Shown: positions 20,501 to 28,247 of the stretch, piece after piece
Numbering within the stretch: position 1 is the stretch's first letter
Layout of the letters: each line of letters begins with the position of its first letter
NCBI GenBank assembly: GCA_020848545.1
Contig: JADLHZ010000151.1
Span: 1-64,000, forward strand
DNA: 64,000 nucleotides
From: Deltaproteobacteria bacterium
GTDB taxonomy: Bacteria > Myxococcota > JADLHZ01
Reading direction: 5' to 3'
The notes under the pieces: generated by a model
Told to the model about the DNA's origin: nothing
Databases searched by the model: none
The model's input: the letters and a program-made list of their open reading frames with translations, nothing else
Made by a program: the position numbers and the translations under genes

Positions 20501-23500
20501 GAGCATCGTCTGCACGCGCTCGACGTCGGCGAAGCTGCCGCGCTCGGCAAAGGTCTTCACCAGGATCGCTTGCTCTTCCGGCGTGTTCGCCGACGAGAGC
20601 ACCTCGTCGAGCTTGGCGCGCAGGAACTGCTCGCGAACGCTCTTCTGCGCGGGCTCGCTGAGCCGGCCGTATTCCTCGCGCGAGATGAAGGATGTGAACA
20701 TCTCTTGATCGAGCATCGCTTGCTCGCCGGCCGGCAGCTTGCTCCGGAACGCGTCGATGTCGCTGCGGATCTGCTCGGTCTTTCGGTGGGCTTCGCTGTC
20801 GAGGAGGCCAACCGCCTGTTGCCCATGCGCCGTTGGGCGAAAGGCGCCTTTCTCGACGAGCTCGAAACGTCGCTCGCTGACGTTCCACACGAGCTCGCGG
20901 CTGCCGCTGCGGGCAAGCACGTAGCCCTGCTTCGGCTGCGCGCCGGTGTGGTTCTCTCCGGCTTGTAGACGTTCGGACAGCTCCGGCGGTCGCTCGAGCG
21001 TCTGCAGCTTGCCCACCTCGACCGTGCGCGTCTCGGTGCGTCCTTGCGGATGCTCGGCGTCAGGCGGGAGGTGGATCTTCACTTCCACCGTCGTGTGCGT
21101 GCCGAAGCCGCCCTGCGGCGTGAATTCGCCCGGCCGCTTCAGCGTCACCGGCACGAGCACGTCGCGATCGCCCACGCGCACGGTGGTCATGTGCGTCGGC
21201 CAGTCATGGTGCTCCGGTAAATGATCGTTCTCGAAGCGGAAATTACTCCCGCGCGTCGCGGCGTCGTCGGTGCGACCCTGCGCGTCGGCGGCGAGGCGCT
21301 CCTCGCGGCGCGCGGCGACCATGCCGAGGACGTCTTGACGCAAGCGCGCGGCGTGCGCCGGATCGACGGCGCCGACGACATCGGCGTGCGCGAGCGCCGC
21401 GCGCACGGCCTCGAAGTTCTTCGGCGGCGGCTCGGCGGTCAGGTGATCGAGCGCGTGGGTGATGCGCTGCTTGAGCCCAGGGTGCGTCGTCGATCCCCAC
21501 TCGGCGTAGATGCCGCCGAGCATCGCGACGACGCTCGCGGTGTAGGCGGCGTCGCCACGCGCGACGAGCGCCGCGAGCTTCCTTTGAAAGAGCGCGCCGT
21601 GCGGGCTCAGGATGAGCTGCGTCGCCGTGCGCGCCGCCGCCGGGTCGGTCTTCGCCAGCTCGACGATGCCGTGCAGCACGCGCAGCATCTCGACGTTGTT
21701 TTGCCGTTTGGCCACCGCGAATGCCTGCGCCATCTTTTGTGCGGTCGGCTCATGCGGCATCCACGCGCCGATCTCTGCCGGCGTCGGCGCTGCTTTGGCC
21801 GCGATCTGCGCATCGTCGAGGCGCGTCGCCGTGGGGGCATTTGCGGGTTTGTTGGCCGGGGCTTGCGGCAGGGGCTGCGCCTTCGGCGGCTCCACCGCCT
21901 CGCCCTTCGTCTGCTTCGCTCGCGCGATCATCGCCTGCGCCTCTTGCGGCGGCACCTTGGCGTCCTTCTCGAGCACTTCCTGGAGCTTTTGCTCGAAGAG
22001 CTCGGTGCGCTTTTGCGGCGGCAGTCCCTCGAAACCCGGTGTTTGCTCGACCTGTTGTCGGGTCTTGAGCACGGCCTCCGAGAACACCATCTGATCGGCG
22101 TAGCCCGTCGAGAGCCCGAGCGCCTCGGCCGCCTGCCGCCAGTGCGTGCGCTTGTCGGCCAGCGTCTCGCCGGGCTTTGTCTGATCGGCGCTCGCGCGCA
22201 GGATCGCCTCCGTGGCGATGCTCGAGCGCAGCACGGCGGCCTGATCGGGCTCGACCCCGGCGCCGGCGATCCATTTCTCGTGGGCGTCGAGGTACTTCTT
22301 CGCCGTCGCGGCTGCCGACTCATTGGCGTCGAAGGCGATGCCGAGCGGCGCTTCCTGGCGGATGAGGCGCGCCACTTCGCCTTGGGCGATCGCGCGTGCG
22401 CTGCCTTCGTCGAGGTTTGGCCCGGTCGGGTCGCGCAGCGCTTTCTCGAGCGCCTCGCGATAGGCCTTGAGGCCTTCGGGCGTGACCTGTGTGCCCTCGA
22501 CAGCGGCGACCTGCCTGGCGACGATGTCGGCAACCTTGCCGCCAAGCGCGGCGTCTTCGAAGCCACCGCGGTACGCGTTGCCGATCTCCGTCCCGTGCTG
22601 CTCGAGGGCGAGGGCACGCGCGGTATCTGCTGCCACGCCGAGCGCGATCATGGCCTTCTCGTGCGCGACGCGGCCGGTGAGCGTGCCGACCTGCGGCGGC
22701 TCGACGAGCTTCGCTTGCCGCATCGCCACGAACGCGAGGGTGCGATCGGCGGCGCGCTCGGCGGCGCCGGGCTCGCTGAGGCCGCTCTGGCGCAGCTGTT
22801 CGATCAGCGCCTCGCGGCTCGGCGCGGCTTTGTCGCCGCCGAGATGCTGCACGATCGCCCGGTCGACGATCGGCGCGGCGCCGCCGCGGGCGGCCTCGGG
22901 CAGGCCGTCGACCACGCGCTTCGTGCCGGTGCCGACGAGGGCGATATCGGCGAGCTGCTTCTGGTATGCGCCCATCGCCTGAAGCTCGGGATCGTTGGCC
23001 TTCGGCTTGTCGCCGAGCTTGTCGATGCGCGCTTCGGCGCGAGCGGCGATGTCTTGCTTGAGCTCTTGCGTGACGCGCAGGCGCGCTTCGCCGATGTCTT
23101 TGGCGAGGCCGAGCTCGACCATGAGCTTGGCCGCTTTGTCGACGCGCGCGCCAAGCTCCTTCGCGGTGACGCTGTCTTTGTGGCCCCAGTCGACCGTCGA
23201 CAGCCCGGCGTCGTGCATGAACGCCGCGTGATACTGCTGCCCCATGTACGCTTCGGCCGCGAGCTTGCCGTTCGCGCTGTCGCCGAAGAGCTTGAGCACC
23301 TCGGCGCGGTGCGCTTCGAACGCGGCCTTCGGCGGCAGTCCCTCGCCGTAGACCTTTTGGTAGCGCGCCTGCATCTCGACGAAGCGCGCGCTGAAGTCCG
23401 GCGGAACGTCGACGCCCGACTTGACCAAGTGAATCGCGAGCTCATCGGCGGCCTGGCGTGCCGCCTGTTGGTTGGCGTGCGCTTCCTTCCATTGGCCGAC

Positions 23501-26500
23501 GCCGACCTGAATGAACATGCCGCCGAGAGCGATGCGTTTCTGCATCTTCTCCCAGCCGATCGGATCGTCCTTGTACCAGGTGTCGCGCACCACTTCTTCG
23601 ACGACCATTTGGCCGATGCCGAAGGCGCCGTTCTCGACCGCGGTGAGGCCGGGCACGGGACCGCCCATGGCGTAGACGGCGAAGCGACCGGCGACGTCAG
23701 TGGCGCCGGTGATCCAGTGATCGTCGCCGTAATAGCGCGCGGCGATCTTGTGGGCGCCGTGCTGCACGACCTCGATCACCTTCATGTGACCAACACCATA
23801 GATGAAGCGGCCGGCGGTGAGCGCCGCGCGGCCCGAGCGCGTCATCTGCATCGCCATCTTGACGCCCTGGTACGCCTCGCGCGCGCCTTCGTAGGCTTCG
23901 AACGCCCAGCGCCCCGCGCTGACCACGCGACCGATGCCGCGGGCTTCTTGCGCCCACCGCGCCGCCGTCGTCGCCATGCGCGCGAGCCGCGCCATCATCG
24001 CGGTCGCGCGGGCGGCGCTGACCGCGGCGTAGGCGCCGCAGGTGACGACGTAGAGGAACGCTTCGTCGACGAGCGACGCGCCGATGCGGTTCATCGGGTT
24101 CGCCCAGTAACGCTTGGTCTTGGCCAAGCTGTCTTCGCGCGACTTCAGCTCTTTGTGCGCGTCCGGCGCGCAGTCGGCCTCGAAGGTCGTCACCATGATG
24201 GTGCCGCTGCCGTCGATCTTCGGGATCGCGATCTGCTTGGCGCGAGCGTCCTTCGTGAGCTGTACGGCTTGATCGAAGCTCTTGAACGAGCCCGTGGTGA
24301 AGAAGCGCGTCGCGTGCGTCGAGTGCCAGACCTGATCGATCTGCGTGGCGTCGGCGTTGTTCGGCGCCAGCTTCGCCATCACCAGCGACGACGCCCGCCA
24401 GTACTGCGGGCTCTTCGAGCGCATGATGGCGACGAAGGCGACCTTGTCTTCGTACGGCAGCTTGTCGAAGTCGGCGAACGACTTCTTGCTCGCGTCGCTG
24501 AAGCGCAAGGTGGCGATCTCGATGCGCAGCTTCGACGCCTCGACCTCGTCGCCTTCGCTGGTCGCGCGTTTGAGCCGGCCCATGAGCTGGCCCATGAGCA
24601 CGCCGCCGTTCTCGATGTCCTCGCGGTTCTCGTCGTACACCGCCACCGACGAGCGGTCCTTGGCGTCCTGTGCGCCCTCTTGCAGCTCGAGCAGGTGCAA
24701 CTCGAGGAGCGCCGCGCTGCCTTCGAATTTTCTCTGCTCGGCTTTGAAGTCGTCGACGATCTTCGGCGGCACGCCCGGCTGCATCACCAGATCAGTCACC
24801 GCCTGCGTGAGATCTTTGCCTTCGCGCGCAGTCCCGGCGTCGAGGTCGTCCGAGCGGTTGAAGCCCTTGAGCGCATCGTTGGCGATGGCCGCGGTGCCGG
24901 CCTTGTAGCCCGGTTGCTGCTCCACAGGCACGTCCGCAGTGATCTGCTTCACCGTCTTGAAGCGATCGGCGGCGAACTTCGGCTGCGAATCGGAAAGCGC
25001 GCCGGCGCCGGCCGCCAGGGTCATGCCGGTGGTGAACGCGACGGGCGCCTTCTTCTTCTGATCGTCCCAGCCGCTCGTATACAACCCTTCGAGGTCGGTG
25101 AGCGCGGTCCTCAGCTCGGCCGATGGGCTCTTTCCGCCGGGGAACATCGCCGGCACCTTGTCACGCAGCGCGATCCCGCGATCCTGGCCGCGAGAGTCGT
25201 CGAGGCGGCCCTGATAGAGCGCAACGTCGTCCGGCGTGTCGTACTCGATGTGATAGGCGCGCAGCTTGCGGTCGGCTTCGGCGACGTCAGCGTCGGTCTT
25301 GCCGCGTGACCAGCTGTTCGGACGCACGCCGGTGAGGACCGACGGATGATAGGGGACCGGATCGCCCTTCTTGTCGGGACGATTGAGGTCGTACTTGTAC
25401 TTCGGATCGTTGAGCGCCTTGGCGTCGAACTGGAGGCCGAGGCGCGTCGACTCTTGCTTCTCGAACGCGACGTCGATCGTGAGCACCTCGACGTCGACGC
25501 CTTTGGCCAAGATCTGACGCTGGCGAAGGGCGTCGCCCTTGAGCACCGGCTCGCCGTCGACGCCGATCACTCCGGGGTCGATCGCGTGCTTGCGCGCGGC
25601 TTGACCCGCGCGCAGGCGCTTGTCGACGTCGGCGACCTGCGCGTCGAGCCCACTGACCCCGTACTCGCTCGCGTAGGCGTCGCTGATCGCTTTACGCTGC
25701 TCTTCGTCGAACGCGGCCGCTCCGACGGGCGGCTGCTTGGCGGCGTCGTTGGCGGCCTTGTTGCGATCGTAGTCGGCGAGCCCGGTTTGCAGCCGCGCCT
25801 GCGCCTTGTTGTACTGGCGCTCGTACTCGCCGGCTTTTTGGTCGTCGCCGGACTTCTTGGCGTCGTCCCACTTCTTCTTCAGCTCTTCGGTGCGCTGATA
25901 CTGATCGTCTTGGCCCTTCGTCGCGTACGGCAGGCGCGCCTGCAGCTTCTTGAGCTTGTCCTGCAGCTCCGAGACCGTGGTGTAGAGCTCGCCGCGCTTG
26001 AGCCCTTCGACGACGTTCCCACCGGACGGCCCGATCCGCGCCTGCAGGAGCGCGATCGACTTCTTGGTCTCGGCAATCTCGTCGTTGATCGACTGGACGA
26101 CCTTGTCGTTCTCCTTCTGATCGGCTTGGAACTTCTTGACGACGGCGTCGGCGTACTCTTTTTCGGCAGCGCTGACGCGGCCCGCTTGCATCAACGCGCG
26201 CACGTCGCCGTCGCTCTTGGTCATCTTCGGACCGAGCGCGCCCATCTTCTGGAAGTACTGCTCGTCGTTGATCTTGCCGGTGTCCCACTCTTGCCGCGTG
26301 AGCGCTTGATCGACGTGGTAGGTCGAGTTGAGCTTGACCGCCGTGCCGGCTTGCTTGCCGACGAGCTTCTTGTCGTCATCCGAGAGCGGAGGCTTCGGCT
26401 TTTTGTCCTCCGATGCCCGCATGCGCGCCTGCAGCGCGGCGTCGTAGCTCGTGCCGGCGCCTTCGTAGCCGCCGGTGTAGAGATCGACGAGCTCGCGGTC

Positions 26501-28123
26501 CCTCTGCCACGGCAGCGCCGTGGGATCGCGCTTCACGAGCACCGCGTTGATGCCCTTCGACTTGTCGATGGCGGCGACGGCGGCGTCGGCCTCGGGCGGT
26601 GGCGCCTTGCTCGGGTCGGCGAGATCCGTCGCCGGCATGTCGCCGGTCTTCGTGCCGGCCAGCGTGCCCTGCGCGTCGGCCACGCGCGCCGACGAGGCTT
26701 GCCCGCGCTTCAGGAGGTCGGGCGGCGCTTTGTCGATGCCGCCGGCGCGCGTGATCTGCGTGTCGGCGACGTCGTCCATGACCTTCGCGGCGCGCGCGTA
26801 TTCGGTCTGCCAGCGGTCGCGCTCGGCCCTGAGCTTGTCGAGCTCGGGGCCGGACTTACCCGCGGCGACGGCGGCGTCGTAGTCGGTCGTGGCCTTCTTC
26901 GCGTTGCGCCCGCTCTGGTTCGTGTAGGCGTCGTTGAGCTGCTGCCACTTGGCGTTGACCTGTTGGTTCTCGGTCCGAAACGCCTTCGCCGTCTCCTTCG
27001 CCTCGTCGGGCTTCATCAGCCCCTGTTGCTTGCGGAACTCGGCGACGTCCTGGCCGTAGCTCTGCATGAAGATGAGCGGCGCGTAGAGCTTCTGGTTGCC
27101 CGTCTTCATGAACTCTTCGAGCATCTGCTTGTAGCCGGCGGGCGGCGTGCCCGTGCGCCGCCACTCCTCGAAAGACTCGGCGTCGATGCCGTACTTTTGC
27201 ATGATCTCGAGTGGGCGCTTCTTGAGCGCCTCGCCGAGGATGTACTTCATGCGCAGCTCGGCCGGCGTCTTGCCGGTGCGGGCGGCCTCGGCCATCTCCT
27301 CTTTGACCTTGGCGAACTCCTGCTTGAACACCGCTTCCGAGGAGAGCTCCTTCGTCGCCGGGTTGCCGTCGCTCTTCGGCTGCGCTTTCGAGAGCGCCGC
27401 CTCGAGCGTCTCGGGCCCGATCTTCTTCTTGTCGCAGAGCACGATCGCGCGGCGGTAGAGCGCGGCGCGATCCTCCGGAGTCTCGGCGCCCTTCAGCGCT
27501 TCGGCGAACAGGCTCGCCGCCTTGTCGGTGTCCCCGGCGGCGAGCGCGTCGATCGCCGGCTGCAAGGCGACGGTGAGCGACGGCCGCGCCTTGGTATCGG
27601 CGACCGTCGGTGCTTCTGCCTTGTCGGTCGGGCGCGCTGGCTTCTCGTCGACGCCATCGCCCTGCGGTGCGACTTTCTGCGGCGCTTGGGGCAACAGCAC
27701 GCGTTCGATGGCGACTGGGCCCGTTTCGAGCTGAAGCTTCTCGGCGGTGATGACGACAGCGCCGTCTCTCTTCTCGGTGGAGAGGAGCGGCTGATCTGCG
27801 GGCGGCCGCCGTGTCGTCAGGTGTTTCTTGAGCGCCTCGAGCATCTTCGTCTCGAGCTGCTTCGGATCGAGCCCCGGAAACTCAGCGCGCACTTCCTCTT
27901 TGAGCTGCAGCGCGAGTGGTCCGCACGCGGGGCGCTTGTCGAGGTAACGTTGGAGCGCAGCCTCAACTTGCGGGTCATCGAGGCGGCGACCTCTGATGTC
28001 TGGGATCTCGTAGACGCCATTGCTGGCGAGCCTGTCTTTGAGCGGTGATGTGTCGCCGGTGCCAGGACCTGGCTTGGCGACGACGGCGACCGGCGGTTCC
28101 CCGACTTTCCCGTTGCCGGCCAT
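11561..28123 (-). CDS. Giant multidomain protein, 5,520 aa, putative multi-enzyme effector
   Basis: This is a single uninterrupted frame with no signal peptide. I recognise no full-length family. Pro/Gly-rich linkers divide it into about four modules (breaks near residues 2990, 4050-4095 and 4740-4800). Module 1 has a long charged helical N-terminus (coiled coil near 640-790), a hydrophobic Ala/Gly-rich stretch near 1345-1500, and a papain/C39-like arrangement: Cys2572 (EATCGPTD), His2735 (SGHWIQIT), Asp2755 (RDPWTGE). Module 2 has Cys3096 (HGFNSCAACVIKA) and His3116 (VFSHITGQ), resembling CheD/CNF-type Gln deamidases. It also has a weak protein-kinase-like stretch near 3380-3480. Module 3 repeats the C39-like pattern: Cys4439 (YKKSCAATTA), His4651 (SSHAMMLKG), Asp4673 (ISDPWHAK). 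Module 4 has GNAT-like motifs: HQGLGIAEDIYAQQ at about 5271 and a downstream GVYAWARKGFKF. ATG 28123 follows an AGGTGAG Shine-Dalgarno. The catalytic assignments are motif readings, not proven. Confidence 0.85.
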   Translation of the reverse strand: MAGNGKVGEPPVAVVAKPGPGTGDTSPLKDRLASNGVYEIPDIRGRRLDDPQVEAALQRYLDKRPACGPLALQLKEEVRAEFPGLDPKQLETKMLEALKKHLTTRRPPADQPLLSTEKRDGAVVITAEKLQLETGPVAIERVLLPQAPQKVAPQGDGVDEKPARPTDKAEAPTVADTKARPSLTVALQPAIDALAAGDTDKAASLFAEALKGAETPEDRAALYRRAIVLCDKKKIGPETLEAALSKAQPKSDGNPATKELSSEAVFKQEFAKVKEEMAEAARTGKTPAELRMKYILGEALKKRPLEIMQKYGIDAESFEEWRRTGTPPAGYKQMLEEFMKTGNQKLYAPLIFMQSYGQDVAEFRKQQGLMKPDEAKETAKAFRTENQQVNAKWQQLNDAYTNQSGRNAKKATTDYDAAVAAGKSGPELDKLRAERDRWQTEYARAAKVMDDVADTQITRAGGIDKAPPDLLKRGQASSARVADAQGTLAGTKTGDMPATDLADPSKAPPPEADAAVAAIDKSKGINAVLVKRDPTALPWQRDRELVDLYTGGYEGAGTSYDAALQARMRASEDKKPKPPLSDDDKKLVGKQAGTAVKLNSTYHVDQALTRQEWDTGKINDEQYFQKMGALGPKMTKSDGDVRALMQAGRVSAAEKEYADAVVKKFQADQKENDKVVQSINDEIAETKKSIALLQARIGPSGGNVVEGLKRGELYTTVSELQDKLKKLQARLPYATKGQDDQYQRTEELKKKWDDAKKSGDDQKAGEYERQYNKAQARLQTGLADYDRNKAANDAAKQPPVGAAAFDEEQRKAISDAYASEYGVSGLDAQVADVDKRLRAGQAARKHAIDPGVIGVDGEPVLKGDALRQRQILAKGVDVEVLTIDVAFEKQESTRLGLQFDAKALNDPKYKYDLNRPDKKGDPVPYHPSVLTGVRPNSWSRGKTDADVAEADRKLRAYHIEYDTPDDVALYQGRLDDSRGQDRGIALRDKVPAMFPGGKSPSAELRTALTDLEGLYTSGWDDQKKKAPVAFTTGMTLAAGAGALSDSQPKFAADRFKTVKQITADVPVEQQPGYKAGTAAIANDALKGFNRSDDLDAGTAREGKDLTQAVTDLVMQPGVPPKIVDDFKAEQRKFEGSAALLELHLLELQEGAQDAKDRSSVAVYDENREDIENGGVLMGQLMGRLKRATSEGDEVEASKLRIEIATLRFSDASKKSFADFDKLPYEDKVAFVAIMRSKSPQYWRASSLVMAKLAPNNADATQIDQVWHSTHATRFFTTGSFKSFDQAVQLTKDARAKQIAIPKIDGSGTIMVTTFEADCAPDAHKELKSREDSLAKTKRYWANPMNRIGASLVDEAFLYVVTCGAYAAVSAARATAMMARLARMATTAARWAQEARGIGRVVSAGRWAFEAYEGAREAYQGVKMAMQMTRSGRAALTAGRFIYGVGHMKVIEVVQHGAHKIAARYYGDDHWITGATDVAGRFAVYAMGGPVPGLTAVENGAFGIGQMVVEEVVRDTWYKDDPIGWEKMQKRIALGGMFIQVGVGQWKEAHANQQAARQAADELAIHLVKSGVDVPPDFSARFVEMQARYQKVYGEGLPPKAAFEAHRAEVLKLFGDSANGKLAAEAYMGQQYHAAFMHDAGLSTVDWGHKDSVTAKELGARVDKAAKLMVELGLAKDIGEARLRVTQELKQDIAARAEARIDKLGDKPKANDPELQAMGAYQKQLADIALVGTGTKRVVDGLPEAARGGAAPIVDRAIVQHLGGDKAAPSREALIEQLRQSGLSEPGAAERAADRTLAFVAMRQAKLVEPPQVGTLTGRVAHEKAMIALGVAADTARALALEQHGTEIGNAYRGGFEDAALGGKVADIVARQVAAVEGTQVTPEGLKAYREALEKALRDPTGPNLDEGSARAIAQGEVARLIRQEAPLGIAFDANESAAATAKKYLDAHEKWIAGAGVEPDQAAVLRSSIATEAILRASADQTKPGETLADKRTHWRQAAEALGLSTGYADQMVFSEAVLKTRQQVEQTPGFEGLPPQKRTELFEQKLQEVLEKDAKVPPQEAQAMIARAKQTKGEAVEPPKAQPLPQAPANKPANAPTATRLDDAQIAAKAAPTPAEIGAWMPHEPTAQKMAQAFAVAKRQNNVEMLRVLHGIVELAKTDPAAARTATQLILSPHGALFQRKLAALVARGDAAYTASVVAMLGGIYAEWGSTTHPGLKQRITHALDHLTAEPPPKNFEAVRAALAHADVVGAVDPAHAARLRQDVLGMVAARREERLAADAQGRTDDAATRGSNFRFENDHLPEHHDWPTHMTTVRVGDRDVLVPVTLKRPGEFTPQGGFGTHTTVEVKIHLPPDAEHPQGRTETRTVEVGKLQTLERPPELSERLQAGENHTGAQPKQGYVLARSGSRELVWNVSERRFELVEKGAFRPTAHGQQAVGLLDSEAHRKTEQIRSDIDAFRSKLPAGEQAMLDQEMFTSFISREEYGRLSEPAQKSVREQFLRAKLDEVLSSANTPEEQAILVKTFAERGSFADVERVQTMLKAYFGDEVPTPQALQRLTTGDGIRQLYEATCGPTDVQLVQIAASPLEALRVVSLGREGLIEEQTAMMKEINAGTDLRTAGDVAFVPGMGDRVAAHGPAYDPDVVVRDPRQWGSYPEQMQYWLNLRVGARQGTSYESVAIARDGRGFPKADRLSATEARIWDQFSPPGRTPSEGVVLGVSWVTEANGQQSVGSGHWIQITRAYERGGERIYVVRDPWTGETKELSARELFNPAGGSILGGKGVVTSAMLREPPEITRGRDALGRGNYFAGNAFADAYTQARALEADPSPGRRIEGKARRELLDAIAAQRDPHVAQEALLALQRFAPGDVRMGVLVRALAPGVPAATRGPILAAFRMIHEQALVAPGKLPPEFHDRVMNALLAGHLTPEQAVNAAQMLAWEHMPANQRAWFQDQWTGCRAPEDYARVLTQTSDLLVQARASAAAQTPPPTPPPSPLPGAAPGLSPRMPLVDEPTARAQVDRVGRFETGAKATPGADNPPGQKKTVLEPQPGDTSLSRTYATPTDGVGAKVAIGEQVVVESIPPGQKFSLSSHGFNSCAACVIKATRADGSTVVVFSHITGQNSTKTQMQHVQDALAAARAAPPPDPNMRFEVFLSIDPAAGSGASLPRQLDGTAADGSTVRFAGNLPVDVELVPGTTDRYRVRDASELKMQLGPGVDLHVDVAAVKPDGKPVERNVFVTEHGIVVEQPKPNGEPSELRAVGWASPADAGYGGSPVDPAVARRADQLRTRTERLDAAGVGAQAKPLLDALPEEARLVAVDRILARGGDARAAISELQAAYTAHPRETVASLISGMPVKPLAAPLGKALTPARGNAVHLVTVSGTPMAVHVLAANADGVAVAAAARSVRAQQIVQLPDGRLGVLTEAVPLVPMSAGRHLNSDVTLANVARAIEELRAAGRDIAPEHLIINSAGQVSYDPAHVVAFNPSAPKIDLGKTLRALREASFGSVARSDQPPANVASELAAAKFDKGVCTSPAWAKGLREAQVKAVKEQLDAIVAEKRLAGVSIAVDATGPRVWVLDTTTTADGWQWTARAVSADGKLTGAANPMNAPELRTATPEQLLRDLRLGEPWTRQLTAKQRESLSDALAGATPGAPVKVTALEGDQIAMGQSKPDGSGAAQTPVQIRVIGKEGGVSSHPIFGAGSSTPIVFTERFRSSDGRREGAGPGKSAARPALVSVEASLVAPIAPGTVAATGAKLDEVIAKHLQVGDVAAVQSELAGKLIPDLSGGYWYNHVEEMAQTRAYLVRLAADFSARKNAAASGSPERAYFERLQQRATSAIDYIDTVLPPHVRGAGDRVAFAPLSSTSEWSRETFGKGGGALDADLAKIRAKTPQDYAAAVRATLAHPGYKASLEAAAAKWAGKTVASPADVRAFIEQRVGALMERTARQLVEAHSPNAASDAKQAMADAIVLKWAAAEYPAVKKLYDAGASDPNRVINAHIIDALVLEAVTGKKQPVTEAIRKQLASDPQALARFEGQAKAVREALREPASSPLPGAAAPHAGGSGPPSSRRAPDTVPADTVPADTVPADTLPQGPTSFALEPPVPPPPLDKMKALSLDLRTDFRVAWDHPHADRAMLERVLAWPNQKAMAAFIAQYNRTPEMHLVKLNELIRTREALLAKGDVKASAELSMFVKAADRFADHDGYAAFVDRLQAAQRDPARRAEYDAHLSILEAPRELAERAFALLGVAGPKITLEALKGPYPLERLTMLSGIYLAKTGHPRADLISPKLLQTLDAAITTPRSKEPGALPRMSPQEAVRLTETLLAMDKLQVKAFVEACKGKSPEQVVLMLKMVAARGDKLADRTVPKSGGMAPADRALAEIMEYSAWLSTQTPDSLAGATDLNGYRPTVVSIKDDSGRIIEERLVLEGGAGEQVYKKSCAATTAIMAAAEADPYIAYLFKKDPAKMFEAQRKLMYEQGVAFDRRDNFVPGEYSLAKAIIDAQALRIDSVLKDGSVKPEEQKALADWSSKRHNPDALKPGSPEAAAMKTLEQLYARLTPAQKQRLAEEGILNARDFLATLSLRDGDTVSDGTHLGRQLAYAESRTGLCYSERYAGPDDIDLKTPRGIAELEAAVRRYGHVPIVVGWDNASSHAMMLKGPVTWGEPPKKCFLISDPWHAKAVAVPVEDIGKADVVRGLGIGKGSISTLYIPHPREDGDAAAPRKSLFADPALALSIGAPPRTVRMEDQPFEALDTGPLSQRRGATGTQKGNEPGAVPGGYGGPPTSAGAQAPLFDPLRPPPEHRAPVAAKAVDDKPSAQWLEGLSKADQDAISSVMKAAVSSYRGLVASEGGTPAKTYPKAEQRVAAVLSEYLRNASIKPGSVELMALARQLFKVAERSPTRLASLDAYLTLPAEQRQAGGQALLMMALNDLGATPKKIEAWGALIASKPDVERKALLMTLGAFYMSARGVASRLETITGGRTGDTPTPRELGAQQRAVAGRLEFERVMLDSMFAQAQAGPLSAPFVPAARFSETLGAIQTAYAGEGAFLAAGRLLADARTPVEQEALFALIRAQAAAGLPFHEKVLRDAMQALRSKHPELLVAKGTAAGEDARRAQLWGLLTAKPPAFELRGPPPTATRIERDFTKELRAQMATTDPVDRRLPEPDATNAALLFGLLQPDAPKDGSAPSPVLISRAGIEKIFTPALEGYSAEVVSFSCLTSDQLSFEVVIRGPEPDRVQVGKVRRTGLLVDDGQGGHKLRWENEVFTLSPDHQGLGIAEDIYAQQAAFFKVYAPKTDTEIVLTANISIGVYAWARKGFKFATDEHSVAMRWTPRERGSVVELARRYPQLYPDGSAPEQLGDAKVAQRNIMVQEIYTFAESLREKYPDVFTDKALSDLRAQLRLCKDPADFSELRLRDGTGREIRLTVLPTADAVAAENARLDALVVAGKLKPKDRPFVIEHPAATNGDFKIDNKRFGSPAMLLGAMSWYGVSRPNEPPQAPDVRTPPRASLRPPAGIGTRQ
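15850..15912 (-). repeat. 15-bp tandem repeat encoding VPADT units
   Basis: Four near-identical 15-base units encode TVPAD repeats (DTVPADTVPADTVPADTL) in the linker between modules 2 and 3 of the giant protein, near residues 4070-4095. The units differ at third positions, so they are old rather than a recent slippage product. They probably form an extended flexible hinge. Confidence 0.8.
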
Positions 28124-28247
28124 CTCACCTCGCCCTAGGACAAATGACTATATATATAGGCAAACAGACACGTGGAGTTTATCCGCTCCGGCGCCCTTCT
28201 GGTTGCTTTTATCCGGGGCGTCAACCAAAACCTGAGCTGCTTTATAG
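28124..28247. promoter_or_regulatory. Divergent promoter region with TATATATATA tract
   Basis: This 124-base region separates the giant gene (minus) from the GH57-type gene (plus). It holds an alternating TA tract (28149-28158), which stands out in this GC-rich window and could give a -10 element for either direction. The giant gene has AGGTGAG just before its ATG. The plus gene has no strong Shine-Dalgarno before ATG 28248. I see no clear operator dyad. Confidence 0.4.

Noticed and set aside
21221-25309. Plus-strand open frame of 1,362 codons opposite the giant gene
   Set aside because: Same reason: low-complexity composition, no domain, and complete antisense overlap with a better frame.
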